Assembly: GCA_963799245.1 (NCBI GenBank)
Contig: CAWCWN010000003.1
Location: forward strand, 310,001 to 374,000
From: CAWCWN01 sp963799245
GTDB lineage: Bacteria; Chloroflexota; Ktedonobacteria; Ktedonobacterales; Ktedonobacteraceae
DNA length: 64,000 nt
Direction of reading: 5' to 3'
The notes under the pieces are model-generated. The model was not told the DNA's origin. It was given only the letters and a program-made list of their open reading frames with translations, and did no database searches. Positions 15,127-27,304 of this stretch are shown here, one piece after another; positions within the stretch are counted from its first letter, which is position 1, and each line of letters begins with the position of its first letter. A program made the position numbers and the translations under genes.

Positions 15127-16428
15127 ATGCAACACACACCACCTCCGGAGACTGAAATTACGCCTGTAGAACGTTCAGGGTCACCTGCAGAGAAGGGCGA
15201 GCCGCTGGAGCCGTCCGCCGAAGGCTCAAAACGCTTCGCCGGGCCCGTCTGGGCCTATCGCTTGCTCTGGCTGACCTTCATTCTCTTCTTTACCTGCACC
15301 GGCCTCGGGAAATTATGGGACCGTATCTGGCACCTCACGCATGTCTTCGACACATTCTTCTCCTCTCCTCCGCACGTCTTCATGTCCCTGGCAACGGCTA
15401 CAGTAGGTCTCTTAATAGCTACTATGGCTCTTTCGCCGCGCTTCCGCGCCTATTTTGGCCCGTTTGTGCGCGTGCCCGTGTTCAACATTGATGTCGCCGG
15501 ATCGCTTTTCCTGTTGGGAGGCGGTATTACTGCCCTCAGCTTCAGCGTCATGCTCGACCTCGGCTGGCATAGCCTCTTTGGCCTTGATGAGACCCAGTGG
15601 TCCCTGGCCCATGATATGATTGTCCTGTCCTGGTGCACTGTTATCCTGGGCTTTGTCTCCTGCCGCCTGGCTTTCCGAGAAGCACATCCCATCAACTGGT
15701 TTACAAAACTGGTTCTCGCCCTGCTAATCCTGGGCTTTTTGTGCCCCGCCATTCTCGGACCATTTTATTTGAACTATTCACCCGACCTGTTGCGCGCCCT
15801 TGCCGGCGTACCCGTTGCTCTTGTCCAGCCAAGCCTCCAGCACACCTATCGCATCTACCTGACGGCCCAGTTATCACGGCAGGTAAGCCCCCTCTTCATT
15901 CCGCTGGCGACATTTCTCGCTGGCGTAGCCCTCAGTCTGCTGCGAGGTTTAGATCCCAGAGCACGAGTCTTTCTGCTGGCGCCCCTGCTCTGGTCGCTCA
16001 TCTTTATGCTGCGCGACTGGTCCACTGTGTGGTTCCTGCATTACCATGGCCTGACGCATCTAAGCCAATTACCACATGTGCTTCTACAGGAGCCATCGCT
16101 GTGGGTCCCGCTACCGCTTTTGGCCGCTGCGCTTCTCTACACCATATTCGCCAGGCTAGGGATGTCCGAAGTGTGGAACGGTCTTGTCACCGGGATGATC
16201 TTCGCCGCGCTGGTCTTCCTGGTCTGGCATAATTCGCTGCTCATGCTGCTGCTGATTATCCCGGCAGCCCCAATCATGCTTGCGGGCCTTGCGATCGGTA
16301 GACGCATTTTTCATATGCTGGAGAAGCCGACCTTCTCAGGCGTCATGCGCTACCTGCTCATCTCCCTCGTACAGGTCCCCGCGGTACTGGGGGCCATTGA
16401 TCTCATCCTGCGCAGGTTGATACCCTGA
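15127..16428 (+). CDS. polytopic membrane protein of unknown function
   Basis: 433 residues: a soluble acidic, Pro/Glu-rich N-terminus of about 38 residues, then about ten to twelve hydrophobic segments (LLWLTFILFFTCTGLGKLWD near 48, VFMSLATATVGLLIATMAL near 85, later FAALVFLVWHNSLLMLLLII). Conserved-looking Trp, His and Asp residues lie between helices, but I recognise no transporter or enzyme family. It has no partner in the same direction closer than 250 bases. Confidence 0.6.
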   Translation: MQHTPPPETEITPVERSGSPAEKGEPLEPSAEGSKRFAGPVWAYRLLWLTFILFFTCTGLGKLWDRIWHLTHVFDTFFSSPPHVFMSLATATVGLLIATMALSPRFRAYFGPFVRVPVFNIDVAGSLFLLGGGITALSFSVMLDLGWHSLFGLDETQWSLAHDMIVLSWCTVILGFVSCRLAFREAHPINWFTKLVLALLILGFLCPAILGPFYLNYSPDLLRALAGVPVALVQPSLQHTYRIYLTAQLSRQVSPLFIPLATFLAGVALSLLRGLDPRARVFLLAPLLWSLIFMLRDWSTVWFLHYHGLTHLSQLPHVLLQEPSLWVPLPLLAAALLYTIFARLGMSEVWNGLVTGMIFAALVFLVWHNSLLMLLLIIPAAPIMLAGLAIGRRIFHMLEKPTFSGVMRYLLISLVQVPAVLGAIDLILRRLIP

Positions 16429-16476
16429 GAGAGGAAGACATCCAATCACGCCGCTCCAGCATACTCTTGCATAAGT

Positions 16477-16541
16477 GGTCAAGTCGCGCGGGGTCACCTG
16501 CGTCGGCACGGGAAAGAGTGAGTGCCCCCGCCAACTTGACC
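16477..16541 (+). repeat. imperfect inverted repeat in the leader of the glyoxalase-like gene
   Basis: GGTCAAGTCGCGCGGGG (16477-16493) and CCCCCGCCAACTTGACC (16525-16541) are imperfect complements, with an eight-bp perfect outer stem and a G/C-rich inner stem closing a 31-base loop. It is 136 bases ahead of the next start, has no U-tract after it, and may be an untranslated-leader structure or a terminator of the preceding gene. Confidence 0.4.
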
Positions 16542-16677
16542 GCTCGCTCTTAACTTCGCGGCGGCTCCCCACTGCGCTGTGGACCCTGCATCTTTTTTCA
16601 AGCTGTGGGCGTTATATATGTGATGTCAGCAAATACCAACTGCTCCGCGCCAGGAGCGTCAGCGGGGTGAGAAACGT

Positions 16678-17634
16678 ATGTTAACTGCACTCGACCATAT
16701 CATCATTGGCGTCCACGACTTAGAGGCAGCGGCCGGGATTTTCAGCCAGAAGCTGGGATTTGCTATCAGCGGAGGCGGTAAGCATCCCAGCGCTGGTACA
16801 GCCAATCGCATTATCGTCATCGGCGATACGTATCTTGAACTCATCAGCGTGGACACACCTGCGCAGGCCCAGCAAAGTATGCTGGCACGCCTGGCCAACG
16901 GTGAAGGCTACGTCAACTTCGCGCTTACTTCGAACGATCTGCAGGCCGATAGCGCCGCTATGCGCCAGCGCGGGATAACGATCATCGGGCCGACCAGGGG
17001 GTCGCTCAGCGCCGCTGATGGCCGCACGCGCGGCTGGCTGCGTTGCGCTATCGAGCGTCCTGACATGGCTCAGCGCTATCCCTTCCTCATTCAACATGAT
17101 AGTAGTGGTGATGAGCGCCGCTATCGCCTGGCCGGCTGGCAATCCCCTCCGCAGCACCCCCTGGGCGTAACGAAGGTCTTGAGCGCAACCATCGCCGTGC
17201 GGGATTTAGGCGAGGCGGCTCAACGCTTCCAGCATATCTATGACCTACAGCCCTCCGCAGTGTTTTCAGGCGAGGTAGACTCCTGGGATACCCTGCTGGT
17301 CTCATTTCTGTTACGCCCCGGCATGCAGAGCCTTGAGCTAGCGGCGCCGCTGCCGACCTTTGTCGACCCCGTCGACGAAAGTCAGCTCCTGCCCGAGCCT
17401 GGCGCGCTGGCGGCGCACTTACAGCGCTTTGGCGAGAGCACGTGCAGGATGACGCTCGCGGTAGAAAACCTGGCGGCCTCAAAACGCTACCTGGACGCGC
17501 ATGAAGTAACCTCGACCTACAGCGATACACCACGCCCGCTGCTCTGGATCGAGCCCGACCAGGCCTGCGGAGCGGCGATTGTACTGCACGAGTTCACGCC
17601 GGATCTGCCGCCGGACAACCCGCTGGATCTATAA
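16678..17634 (+). CDS. glyoxalase/VOC-fold protein (Glyoxalase_3 type)
   Basis: The 318-residue protein begins LTALDHIIIGVHDLEAAAGI, the first strand-helix of a vicinal-oxygen-chelate fold, with the metal-type His at residue 6, and continues with a TYLELISV strand. A second, more diverged VOC half begins near residue 165 (LSATIAVRDLGEAAQRFQHI), including LQSLELA-like strands. Such two-module proteins include ring-cleaving dioxygenase relatives and resistance proteins. The second half lacks an obvious His/Glu metal set, so the activity is unclear. It stands alone and is preceded by a structured leader (16477-16541). Confidence 0.65.
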   Translation: MLTALDHIIIGVHDLEAAAGIFSQKLGFAISGGGKHPSAGTANRIIVIGDTYLELISVDTPAQAQQSMLARLANGEGYVNFALTSNDLQADSAAMRQRGITIIGPTRGSLSAADGRTRGWLRCAIERPDMAQRYPFLIQHDSSGDERRYRLAGWQSPPQHPLGVTKVLSATIAVRDLGEAAQRFQHIYDLQPSAVFSGEVDSWDTLLVSFLLRPGMQSLELAAPLPTFVDPVDESQLLPEPGALAAHLQRFGESTCRMTLAVENLAASKRYLDAHEVTSTYSDTPRPLLWIEPDQACGAAIVLHEFTPDLPPDNPLDL

Positions 17635-17695
17635 AAGGGCTATAACGCCTATTGTGAGCGGTAGCGGTGGAGAAGAGAATGGTGTGGTAAAGTGC

Positions 17696-18379
17696 TTACC
17701 GCCAAACGGTGCGGCGAGCGCCTCGCGCAGAGGCATAAGCATCCAGCGGGCCGGGCAGCTCTTTCTCGGCCTCGTTCTCTAAGCGCCGCTCGTTACGCCG
17801 TACAAAGATCACAGAGACAATGATGATGACTATTGCCAGGATCAGCGTGATGATGCCTACTGGCCTGGTCACGCGGTGGACCGCATCGCCGAGGAAGTAG
17901 CCTCCCAGGCCATAGATGGTGGCCCAGATAATGCCACCCAGGGCATTAAAAATGAGGAAGCGGTCCCACGGCATGCGGTTGGAACCGGCCAGAAAGGCGG
18001 CCCAGGCGCGCAGCACAGCCACAAAGCGCCCGAAGAAGACGACTTTGCCGCCGTGCTTGCGAAAGAAATACAGCCCGAGCTTCAGTTTGCCCTCATCGAG
18101 GCGAATATAGCGACCATAACAGCGTAAAAGGCGATAGCCGCCTTCGCGTCCAACCCAGAAGCCAAGGTTATCGCCAATGATGGCCCCGGCGGCCGCGGCC
18201 GCGATTATCCATATAATGGACAGATGATGAGTCGTACCGGCGTAAATGGCTGCCACCAGCAGCATGGTCTCGCCGGGGAAAGGGATACCCGTGCTCTCAA
18301 TAGCCACAAAGATCAGCACAGCCGCATAGCCGTAGCTATTGAGCAGATTTATGAAAGTCTGGCTAGCAATGTGGAACAT
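17696..18379 (-). CDS. DedA-family membrane protein
   Basis: DedA proteins are membrane transporters or flippases that affect undecaprenyl-phosphate or phospholipid recycling and envelope stress. In 227 residues there is the N-terminal amphipathic segment, the signature ESTGIPFPGETMLLVAA, the motif GDNLGFWVGREGGY, and the conserved Gly/Arg pair FFGRFVAVLRAWAAFLAGSN, followed by the C-terminal helix. Every conserved landmark is intact. The start at 18379 has GGGAG nine bases ahead. Convergent with the VOC gene. Confidence 0.88.
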   Translation of the reverse strand: MFHIASQTFINLLNSYGYAAVLIFVAIESTGIPFPGETMLLVAAIYAGTTHHLSIIWIIAAAAAGAIIGDNLGFWVGREGGYRLLRCYGRYIRLDEGKLKLGLYFFRKHGGKVVFFGRFVAVLRAWAAFLAGSNRMPWDRFLIFNALGGIIWATIYGLGGYFLGDAVHRVTRPVGIITLILAIVIIIVSVIFVRRNERRLENEAEKELPGPLDAYASARGARRTVWR

Positions 18380-18687
18380 CCACTTATTCTCCCTGGCAGA
18401 TCTTGACGCTCACGCCTGGCGGGTAGCTATGCCTGCATCAACTACAGGCATATTAGCGGCTGCGTCGAGTAGTTACAGTGCTCTGACGGCCTGTCAGAAC
18501 CGGCGCAAAGAGCACCCGGCCTAATGATACCACACCCCATGCCAGCAGTGCATAGACGAGCATTTTTAACACGCAATTTACGCCTAAAAAGAGTCACTGC
18601 GGGCAAAGCATAGCATGCTTCACCTTGAGCCTGGCACGAAAATTTGTTAGTATATACTTCTATGTAAGTAATGCGCAGCGCTAGAAA

Positions 18688-19884
18688 ATGCCAGACAGCT
18701 ACCTGATGATGTCAACACCACGTTTAAAAATTGCCCTGGCCTTCTGTTCATTTATCATGATCGGAGCGAGTGATGGCACCCTGGGAGTCATTCTGCCCAG
18801 CATGCGCGTTCATTACCATGTCGATAATGCCACGATTAGCCTGATCTTCCTGGCCGGCACTATAGGCTATTTCACCGCTACTTTCAACAATGGCCTGCTC
18901 ATCGAGCGGCTGGGCTACCGCCACTTCTTGATGCTGGCTACGGCAGCTTACCTGCTGTGCGCAGTCATAATCAGCCTGACACCGCTCTTTTTTATCGTGC
19001 CGGGCGCCTTTCTGCTGTTCGGCGCGGCGGTAGCCATGCTCGATGCAGGGCTCAACACCTACGTAGCCAGCCTGCCGCACAACACTAGCCAGCTTAATTA
19101 TCTGCACGCCTTTTATGGGGCCGGCGCGTGGCTTGGTCCGGTGGTTGCCTCCGCTATACTGGCGTTGGCCTGGGACTGGAACAGCGTGTATCTGGTATGG
19201 GGAGGGATGAGCCTGCTCCTGCTGCTGGGTTTCTCCGCCATCTTCAAGGAGCGGCTTGCGACGCACAAGGGAGAGATGCGGAGCGGCCGTTACAATTCGG
19301 TCACGACTCTCAGGCTGCGCGTTGTCTGGCTGGCAGCCTTCTTCCTGCTCGTCTATGTAGGCTCGGAGGTCAGCCTGGGGAACTGGAGCTACAGTCTCTT
19401 AACCGAAGAGCGGGGTAGATCCCTGCTCGTCTCGGGTTGGATTGTCAGCGGCTACTGGCTCGGCCTGACCATGGGACGCCTGATTATGGGAAAGCTCGCC
19501 CAGAAAATAGGCAATCGGCGTTTGATTGAGGGCTGCCTGATAGGGGTTATCATTGGTCTGCTGCTGGTCTGGGTCGCTCCCATACAGCCGATCTCAGCTC
19601 TGGGCCTCTGCCTGACGGGATTTTGCCTGGGGCCGATTTTCCCCACCACGATTGCTTTGTTGTCGACCATGCTGACCTCGCGCCTGCTCGCGGGCGCCAT
19701 CGGTTTCGTTACCAGCCTGGGCAGTATGGGAGCCGCGCTCTTTCCCTGGTTAGCCGGCAACCTGGCGCAACGCGTTGGCCTGTGGTCGCTCCTCCCATTT
19801 GTGATCTTGCTGACAGTGACGATGTTCTGCCTGTGGTTTGCTCTGCAGCGCTCTCCCCGGGCCGCGTTACCTCCTGAAAGCTAG
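18688..19884 (+). CDS. major facilitator superfamily transporter
   Basis: 398 residues with about twelve membrane helices, two halves of six around a cytoplasmic loop near residue 200. The N-terminal SDGTLGVILPSMRVHYHV and the HAFYGAGAWLGPVVASAIL helix resemble the fucose-permease (FucP-like) branch of MFS, which imports sugars or is of unknown specificity. The loop after helix 8 has GLTMGRLIMGKLAQKIGNRR, a standard MFS motif A-like sequence. Substrate cannot be read. A strong terminator follows at 19969-19996. Confidence 0.8.
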   Translation: MPDSYLMMSTPRLKIALAFCSFIMIGASDGTLGVILPSMRVHYHVDNATISLIFLAGTIGYFTATFNNGLLIERLGYRHFLMLATAAYLLCAVIISLTPLFFIVPGAFLLFGAAVAMLDAGLNTYVASLPHNTSQLNYLHAFYGAGAWLGPVVASAILALAWDWNSVYLVWGGMSLLLLLGFSAIFKERLATHKGEMRSGRYNSVTTLRLRVVWLAAFFLLVYVGSEVSLGNWSYSLLTEERGRSLLVSGWIVSGYWLGLTMGRLIMGKLAQKIGNRRLIEGCLIGVIIGLLLVWVAPIQPISALGLCLTGFCLGPIFPTTIALLSTMLTSRLLAGAIGFVTSLGSMGAALFPWLAGNLAQRVGLWSLLPFVILLTVTMFCLWFALQRSPRAALPPES

Positions 19885-19968
19885 GCGCGGAAATATCTGG
19901 TGCTTTTATCTTGATTGTAGCAGCATAAAACGATGCATCTTTCTTTTTCTCAAACGATCCTCCCTGAA

Positions 19969-19996
19969 AGGGCAGCCGGCCGGCCGCCCTGTTTTT
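19969..19996 (+). terminator. rho-independent terminator of the MFS gene
   Basis: A GC-rich hairpin from 19969 to 19990 (AGGGC/GCCGG against CCGGC/GCCCT with one mismatch) is directly followed by GTTTTT. It lies 85 bases after the transporter stop. Confidence 0.7.
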
Positions 19997-20186
19997 AAGC
20001 CTCCTTCTATCTCTCTATCCACGCCCCAGTCGGCCGCGCGCACGCAGATTTGCAACAGAGGAGGCTGCTTTTGCCGTATAATAGCGTAAGGGACAGGCTT
20101 AGAACTAACTGGCAAGGGCGCATAATCCCTGCCTGAAGCTCAACATATCGTCTGTATTACACCATATTGTAGAGGAGGTATCCAGC

Positions 20187-21818
<1,632 letters not shown>

Positions 21819-21825
21819 GGGACGC

Positions 21826-21851
21826 GCAGGGCGACTTTTACATCGCCCTGC
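21826..21851 (+). terminator. hairpin after pgi
   Basis: GCAGGGCGA (21826-21834) and TCGCCCTGC (21843-21851) form a perfect nine-bp stem with an eight-base loop, eight bases after the pgi stop. The T-run is weak (TTGGGC), so termination may be partial. Confidence 0.5.
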
Positions 21852-21969
21852 TTGGGCCCCTGCTGCATATTACCTAATGAGCAGAATTCTGATATCATAA
21901 TCTTAATAAAGAAAGATGCGATTGCACACTACCTGTAGCGCTGCGCGACCAGCCAGAAGAGAAAGGGCC

Positions 21970-22746
21970 ATGCAATACGAACTGATCGAGCTACAATACG
22001 AGGGCAACTATGCCACCATCACCATGAACTATCCCAGGCGGCGCAACGCGCTCTCCCTCAAACACATGCTTGAACTTACAAACGCCTTCCGCGCTGTGGG
22101 TGAGAGCAGCGTACGAGGTGTGACGCTGGCCGCAAACGGGCCGGCCTTTTCAGCTGGCCACGACTTTGCCGATATGGTAGACCAGGATCTCCCCGCCATG
22201 CGCCATATTTTACGGGTCTGCACGACCCTCATGGAGACGATCCAGAGTATTCCCCAGCCGGTGCTCGCGCGCGTGCACGCGCTGGCGACGGCCGCGGGCT
22301 GCCAGCTGGTCGCAACATGTGACCTGGCCGTCGCCTCTTCTGAAGCCGCTTTCGCCACACCAGGCGGCCAGGGAGGGTGGTTCTGCACCACGCCCATGGT
22401 GGCGGTCAGCCGCAACATCGGGCGTAAACGAGCGCTGGAGATGCTGCTCACGGGTGAGACCATCGACGCTCACACGGCGGCCGACTGGGGCCTGGTCAAC
22501 CGGGTGGTTCCCCCCCACCAGCTGCTTGAAGAGTCTGAACGTCTGCTAAAAGCGGCAACACGCGGCAGCTTCTTTTCAAAAGGCATCGGCAAGCAGGCTT
22601 ACTATGCACAGATGGAGATGCCGCAGCCCCAGGCCTACATGTACGCCCAGGAGGTAATGGCCTCAGCCTCCCAGCTACCCGATGCCCAGGAAGGCATGCA
22701 CGCCTTTTTGGAGAAGCGCAAGCCAGACTTCAAGCCGCCGCTGTAG
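21970..22746 (+). CDS. enoyl-CoA hydratase/isomerase family protein
   Basis: Crotonase-fold enzyme acting on acyl-CoA. I choose ATG 21970 (258 residues), with GAAAGGG just ahead, over the upstream ATG at 21916 whose extra 18 residues (MRLHTTCSAARPARRERA) are not like the family. The protein has TITMNYPRRRNALSLKHM, the oxyanion-hole strand GPAFSAGHDFADM, and PQPVLARVHALATAAGCQLV and TCDLAVASSEAAFATPG. The Glu residues of classic hydratases are not at their usual places (in the second oxyanion region the sequence is GQGGW), so it may be an isomerase or hydrolase relative. Confidence 0.8.
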   Translation: MQYELIELQYEGNYATITMNYPRRRNALSLKHMLELTNAFRAVGESSVRGVTLAANGPAFSAGHDFADMVDQDLPAMRHILRVCTTLMETIQSIPQPVLARVHALATAAGCQLVATCDLAVASSEAAFATPGGQGGWFCTTPMVAVSRNIGRKRALEMLLTGETIDAHTAADWGLVNRVVPPHQLLEESERLLKAATRGSFFSKGIGKQAYYAQMEMPQPQAYMYAQEVMASASQLPDAQEGMHAFLEKRKPDFKPPL

Positions 22747-22862
22747 GCCGCTACGATCCGCTCCTGGCGCTGCAAAATTGAGCAGCAGGTGGTGTATAAT
22801 ACAGGGTAAGATTGTGTTAAAGCCCTGCGTTGCATCTCTCTCACTATAGAGGAATAATAGCT

Positions 22863-24005
22863 ATGACGCCATCAGAACTGGACCAGTTGCGAACGACAGC
22901 CACGGCGCGTATCGAAGCAGTCGCCGAACTTGCCCGGCGCATTTGTGAGATTCCGGCGCCCACAGGCAGCGAGCGTGAACGCGCCGAACTGGTAGCAGCC
23001 CTCTGGCGCGAGCGAGGCTACGCGCCAGAAATCGATAAGCCTGGCAACGTCTATGCCCGCCGTGGGCGCGGGGAAAAACAGCCGCTGCTGATGCTCATGG
23101 CGCACACCGATACCGTTTTCCCGCCATCAACCGCCATCACGGTTGAGCGCGAGGGAGATTTCTTGCGCGGCCCAGGCATCGGTGACAACAGTCTGAGCGT
23201 CGCAGCCCTGCTGCATGCCTTTGACGTTCTTGATGTATTGCAGCTTGAGACCGCTGTAGATATCGTCGCGGTTGCCGACGTAGGAGAAGAAGGGCTGGGT
23301 AATCTATGCGGCGCGCGCGCGGCCGTTGAGCGTTATCGTCGGCAACTGGGGGCCGTTATTGTCGTAGATGGGCATCTCGGTCAACTCGTGCACGCCGGGG
23401 TGGGTTCCAAGCGCTGGCGCATCACAGTCAACGGTCCAGGTGGTCACTCGTATGGAGATTTTGGGGTGCCGAGCGCCATTCATGTGCTGAGCCGGATTAT
23501 CGCAGCAATCGCGGATATGCGGGTGCCGCAGGAACCGAAGACAACGTTCAATGTAGGAATTATCGAGGGGGGGACAAGCGTCAACACTATTGCAGCATCG
23601 GCCTCTGCCCTGCTTGATATGCGTTCAACGGATGTTTTAGCGCTCGAGCGGCTGGCTAAGCAGATGCGCGAAATTCTGAAGCAGTATGCCGATCCCGACC
23701 TGCACACGAAGTTCGATATACTGGGCGAGCGCCCTGCGGGCAGGCTCAACAGCGCGGAGCCGCTGGTAGGGCTGGCAGCCGAGGCGCTTACCTGGCTGGG
23801 CATCGAGCCGGAATACAGCGCGGCCAGTACGGATGCCAATATTCCTTTGAGCCTGCATATCCCGGCAGTCTGCGTCGGCATCACGCACGGTTCAGGTGCG
23901 CATACGCTGCGAGAGCATATCCAGGTTGCGCCCATTGGTGACGGCCTGGCGCAGCTTTTACGCCTGTGTGTTGAGGCCAGCGCCCTGGTCGCCCGGCAGG
24001 GATAA
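22863..24005 (+). CDS. M20-family metallopeptidase
   Basis: The start is ATG 22863 with GAGGA nine bases ahead; the TTG at 22830 adds only eleven residues. The 380-residue enzyme has the two-zinc site of the M20 family: His and Asp in LMAHTDTVFPP, the bridging Asp in GPGIGDNSLSVAALLHAF, Glu-Glu in ADVGEEGLGNLCGA, Asp in VVDGHLG and the final His in SGAHTLREHIQV. A dimerisation domain lies between (about 190-300). These enzymes hydrolyse dipeptides, N-acyl or carbamoyl amino acids; the substrate cannot be told. Confidence 0.85.
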   Translation: MTPSELDQLRTTATARIEAVAELARRICEIPAPTGSERERAELVAALWRERGYAPEIDKPGNVYARRGRGEKQPLLMLMAHTDTVFPPSTAITVEREGDFLRGPGIGDNSLSVAALLHAFDVLDVLQLETAVDIVAVADVGEEGLGNLCGARAAVERYRRQLGAVIVVDGHLGQLVHAGVGSKRWRITVNGPGGHSYGDFGVPSAIHVLSRIIAAIADMRVPQEPKTTFNVGIIEGGTSVNTIAASASALLDMRSTDVLALERLAKQMREILKQYADPDLHTKFDILGERPAGRLNSAEPLVGLAAEALTWLGIEPEYSAASTDANIPLSLHIPAVCVGITHGSGAHTLREHIQVAPIGDGLAQLLRLCVEASALVARQG

Positions 24006-24043
24006 AAAAGGGGAGACAAACCGGAAGAAGGGGCGGAGCTGAG

Positions 24044-24074
24044 CAGGCTTGCGCTCTATCTCGCCTGTTTTTTT
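24044..24074 (+). terminator. weak terminator after the M20 gene
   Basis: CAGGC (24044-24048) and GCCTG (24063-24067) bracket a loop, followed by TTTTTTT (24068-24074), just before the convergent aminotransferase stop. The stem is short; the U-tract is convincing. Confidence 0.35.
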
Positions 24075-25239
24075 ACTTCCCAAGTTTGCTCAGGCGTTTC
24101 TGCACCTGATGCAGCATCTCATCGCTCTTACAGAAGGCGAAACGCACATATCCATGGCCGAGATGCGCGTGTTCCTGGCCGTAAAAAGATTCTGGCGGGA
24201 TACATGCCACACCGATCTCCGCGGTCAGATAGCGGGTAAACTCAAGGGGCGAGCCGGCAAAGATGTGGGAGTAATCCGCCATGATGAAATAAGTACCTTC
24301 AGGCGCGCGGTATTTGAGGCCGCCGCTATCGAGCGCTGTTTGTATCAACAGGCGCTTGGCCTCATACAATGACTTAAATTCCGCGAAGTAGTGCAGAGGA
24401 AGATTCAGCGCGTAGGCGATGGCCTCCTGGGTGGGATGATGCACGGCGAATGTTACAAACTGGTGGGCACGCGCGACCCCTTCAATCAGGGCGGGCGGTC
24501 CATACACCCAGCCAACTTTCCAGCCGGTCGCGCTGAACAGCTTACCAGCGCTGCTCACCGTCACCGTGCGTTCAAACATGCCCGGCAGGGAAGCAATAGG
24601 GATATGCCGGGCCGCATCAAAGATGAGGTGCTCGTAAACTTCATCGGCAATAACCGTCACATCATGTTCGATGCACAACTCAGCAATCATCGACAGTTCC
24701 TCGCGGCTGAAGACGCGCCCGCTGGGGTTGTGAGGTGTATTCAATATCAGAGCGCGCGTGCGGGGGCCAAAAGCGGCGCGCAGTTCAGCGGGATCAAATG
24801 TCCAGGCCGGTGGATGCAGTGGCACATAGACGGGCACGGCGTTCGCCATCATGATATTGGGCACGTACGAATCGTAGAAGGGCTCAACGACGATTACCTC
24901 ATCACCCGGGTCGACCAGCCCCAGTATCGCGGCGAAGATCCCTTCCGTGGCGCCCGCCGTCACAATAACGCCGTTTGCGGGGTCGATATCCAGGTTATAG
25001 AAACGACTGGTGTGATCGGCAACCGCCTGGCGCAGGGATGCGCTTCCTGGACCAGGCGCATATTGGTTATAGCGACCCGCCCTGGCCGCCTGCACCAGGT
25101 GCTCAACGACATCCGCCGGCGCGTCAAAGTCAGGCTTACCCTGCCCCAGGTTCAGCGCATCGTGCTGCTGGGCCAGCACATTGATTTCTGTAAAAATGGT
25201 CGTACCAAACGTCGCCACACGGGTAGCAGAGGTAGGCAT
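24073..25239 (-). CDS. PLP-dependent aminotransferase, class I/II
   Basis: It moves amino groups using pyridoxal phosphate. Visible are LNLGQGKPDFDAP, the aromatic-stacking region TAGATEGIFAAILGLVDPGD, NTPHNPSGRVFSREEL with the Asn binding PLP, VIADEVYEHLIFD with the Asp, and the PLP lysine in SSAGKLFSATGWKVGWVYG. The GKLFSATGW and QEAIAYAL motifs resemble methionine/kynurenine aminotransferases (YbdL/KAT type). I prefer ATG 25239 (388 residues): GGAG lies eight bases ahead, while the GTG at 25269 adds ten unlikely residues. The next gene on the other strand is metK; a link to methionine salvage is possible but only inferred. Confidence 0.88.
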   Translation of the reverse strand: MPTSATRVATFGTTIFTEINVLAQQHDALNLGQGKPDFDAPADVVEHLVQAARAGRYNQYAPGPGSASLRQAVADHTSRFYNLDIDPANGVIVTAGATEGIFAAILGLVDPGDEVIVVEPFYDSYVPNIMMANAVPVYVPLHPPAWTFDPAELRAAFGPRTRALILNTPHNPSGRVFSREELSMIAELCIEHDVTVIADEVYEHLIFDAARHIPIASLPGMFERTVTVSSAGKLFSATGWKVGWVYGPPALIEGVARAHQFVTFAVHHPTQEAIAYALNLPLHYFAEFKSLYEAKRLLIQTALDSGGLKYRAPEGTYFIMADYSHIFAGSPLEFTRYLTAEIGVACIPPESFYGQEHAHLGHGYVRFAFCKSDEMLHQVQKRLSKLGK

Positions 25240-25550
25240 GTAGTATACTCCATTAGCTGAAAATGCCACCAGGCCAGTAGTTCGGCGAGCGGCAAAGTTG
25301 ATAGAGAACGTGCCTGTATTATATATGTCTGCTCCCTATCAGGCAACAGGCAAGACGGCACAGCTCATTTTTCACGCAGCTTTCCAGCAGGCGCATTTCC
25401 GGCCAGAGCAGGGCCACAACCAGGACGACAACGACGGGCCCTATCCCTCGACGCAGATTTTCTGCTGGCAACGATCTCCGATGTGTTGGCAGAGGATGGC
25501 GCCGCTCCATAAGGCTACAGCCGGCCGACCAGCCGACCAGCCTGCAGAGC

Positions 25551-25580
25551 TTGACAATAGACCAGGCTACTTTGTATACT
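25551..25580 (+). promoter_or_regulatory. sigma-A-type promoter of the metK transcript
   Basis: TTGACA (25551-25556) and TATACT (25575-25580) with an 18-base spacer, about 48 bases ahead of the SAM riboswitch aptamer. Near-consensus. Confidence 0.7.
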
Positions 25581-25627
25581 AGTTATAAATAAGCTCTTAC
25601 ACAACTGAAGACTTGCAGTATCGACTG

Positions 25628-25736
25628 CTCTCATCCAGAGAGGTGGAGGGTAACGGCCCGATGAAGCCCGGCAACCCCCCCGCGACTAGCTTGCGGGAAG
25701 GGTGCCAATTCCGGCGGAACATTCCGCAAGATGAGG
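25628..25736 (+). ncRNA. SAM-I riboswitch (S-box leader)
   Basis: Senses S-adenosylmethionine and stops transcription when it is abundant. The conserved core is easily read: CTCTCATCCAGAGAGGTGGA at the 5' side, then GGCCCGATGAAGCCCGGCAA, GGTGCCAATTCC, and the closing CAAGATGAG that pairs with CTCATC to form P1. It lies upstream of metK with an intrinsic terminator behind it, so the control is by transcription termination. Confidence 0.92.
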
Positions 25737-25756
25737 GGAATGAGCCATAACGCTAC

Positions 25757-25781
25757 GACCCCTGAATAGGGGTCTTTTTTT
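25757..25781 (+). terminator. riboswitch-controlled terminator before metK
   Basis: GACCCCT (25757-25763) and AGGGGTC (25768-25774) form a seven-bp stem with a GAAT loop, followed by TTTTTTT (25775-25781). Located 20 bases after the SAM-I aptamer and about 98 bases before the start of metK. Confidence 0.85.
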
Positions 25782-25878
25782 ACCTCCGAGCACTGGCTCG
25801 CTTCCTATGACTTCAATTATTGATGCGATACACCAATGATTACTTGCTTGCATAGCGTTAGCAGGAAGGAGACCACAT

Positions 25879-27144
<1,266 letters not shown>

Positions 27145-27160
27145 GCCACTTCTTCCACCT

Positions 27161-27200
27161 GCCAGCGCGTGAGGCGCATGCCTGAACCTCACGCGCTGGC
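27161..27200 (+). terminator. terminator hairpin after metK
   Basis: GCCAGCGCGTGAGG (27161-27174) and CCTCACGCGCTGGC (27187-27200) form a perfect 14-bp stem with a twelve-base loop, 16 bases after the stop. There is no strong T-run. Confidence 0.6.
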
Positions 27201-27304
27201 GCTATTCTTCCCCTTGCTCTCATCTCGTATAATTATTCTGTTATAATAGAAGAATCCCTCTAGCGCAGTCCGTCGGGCCAAACGAAGAAAGAGAGCATAG
27301 CGTC

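Noticed and set aside
24391..25260. Plus-strand frame of 289 residues inside the aminotransferase
   Set aside because: Antisense shadow of a gene with all catalytic motifs; composition Arg/His-rich without family signal.
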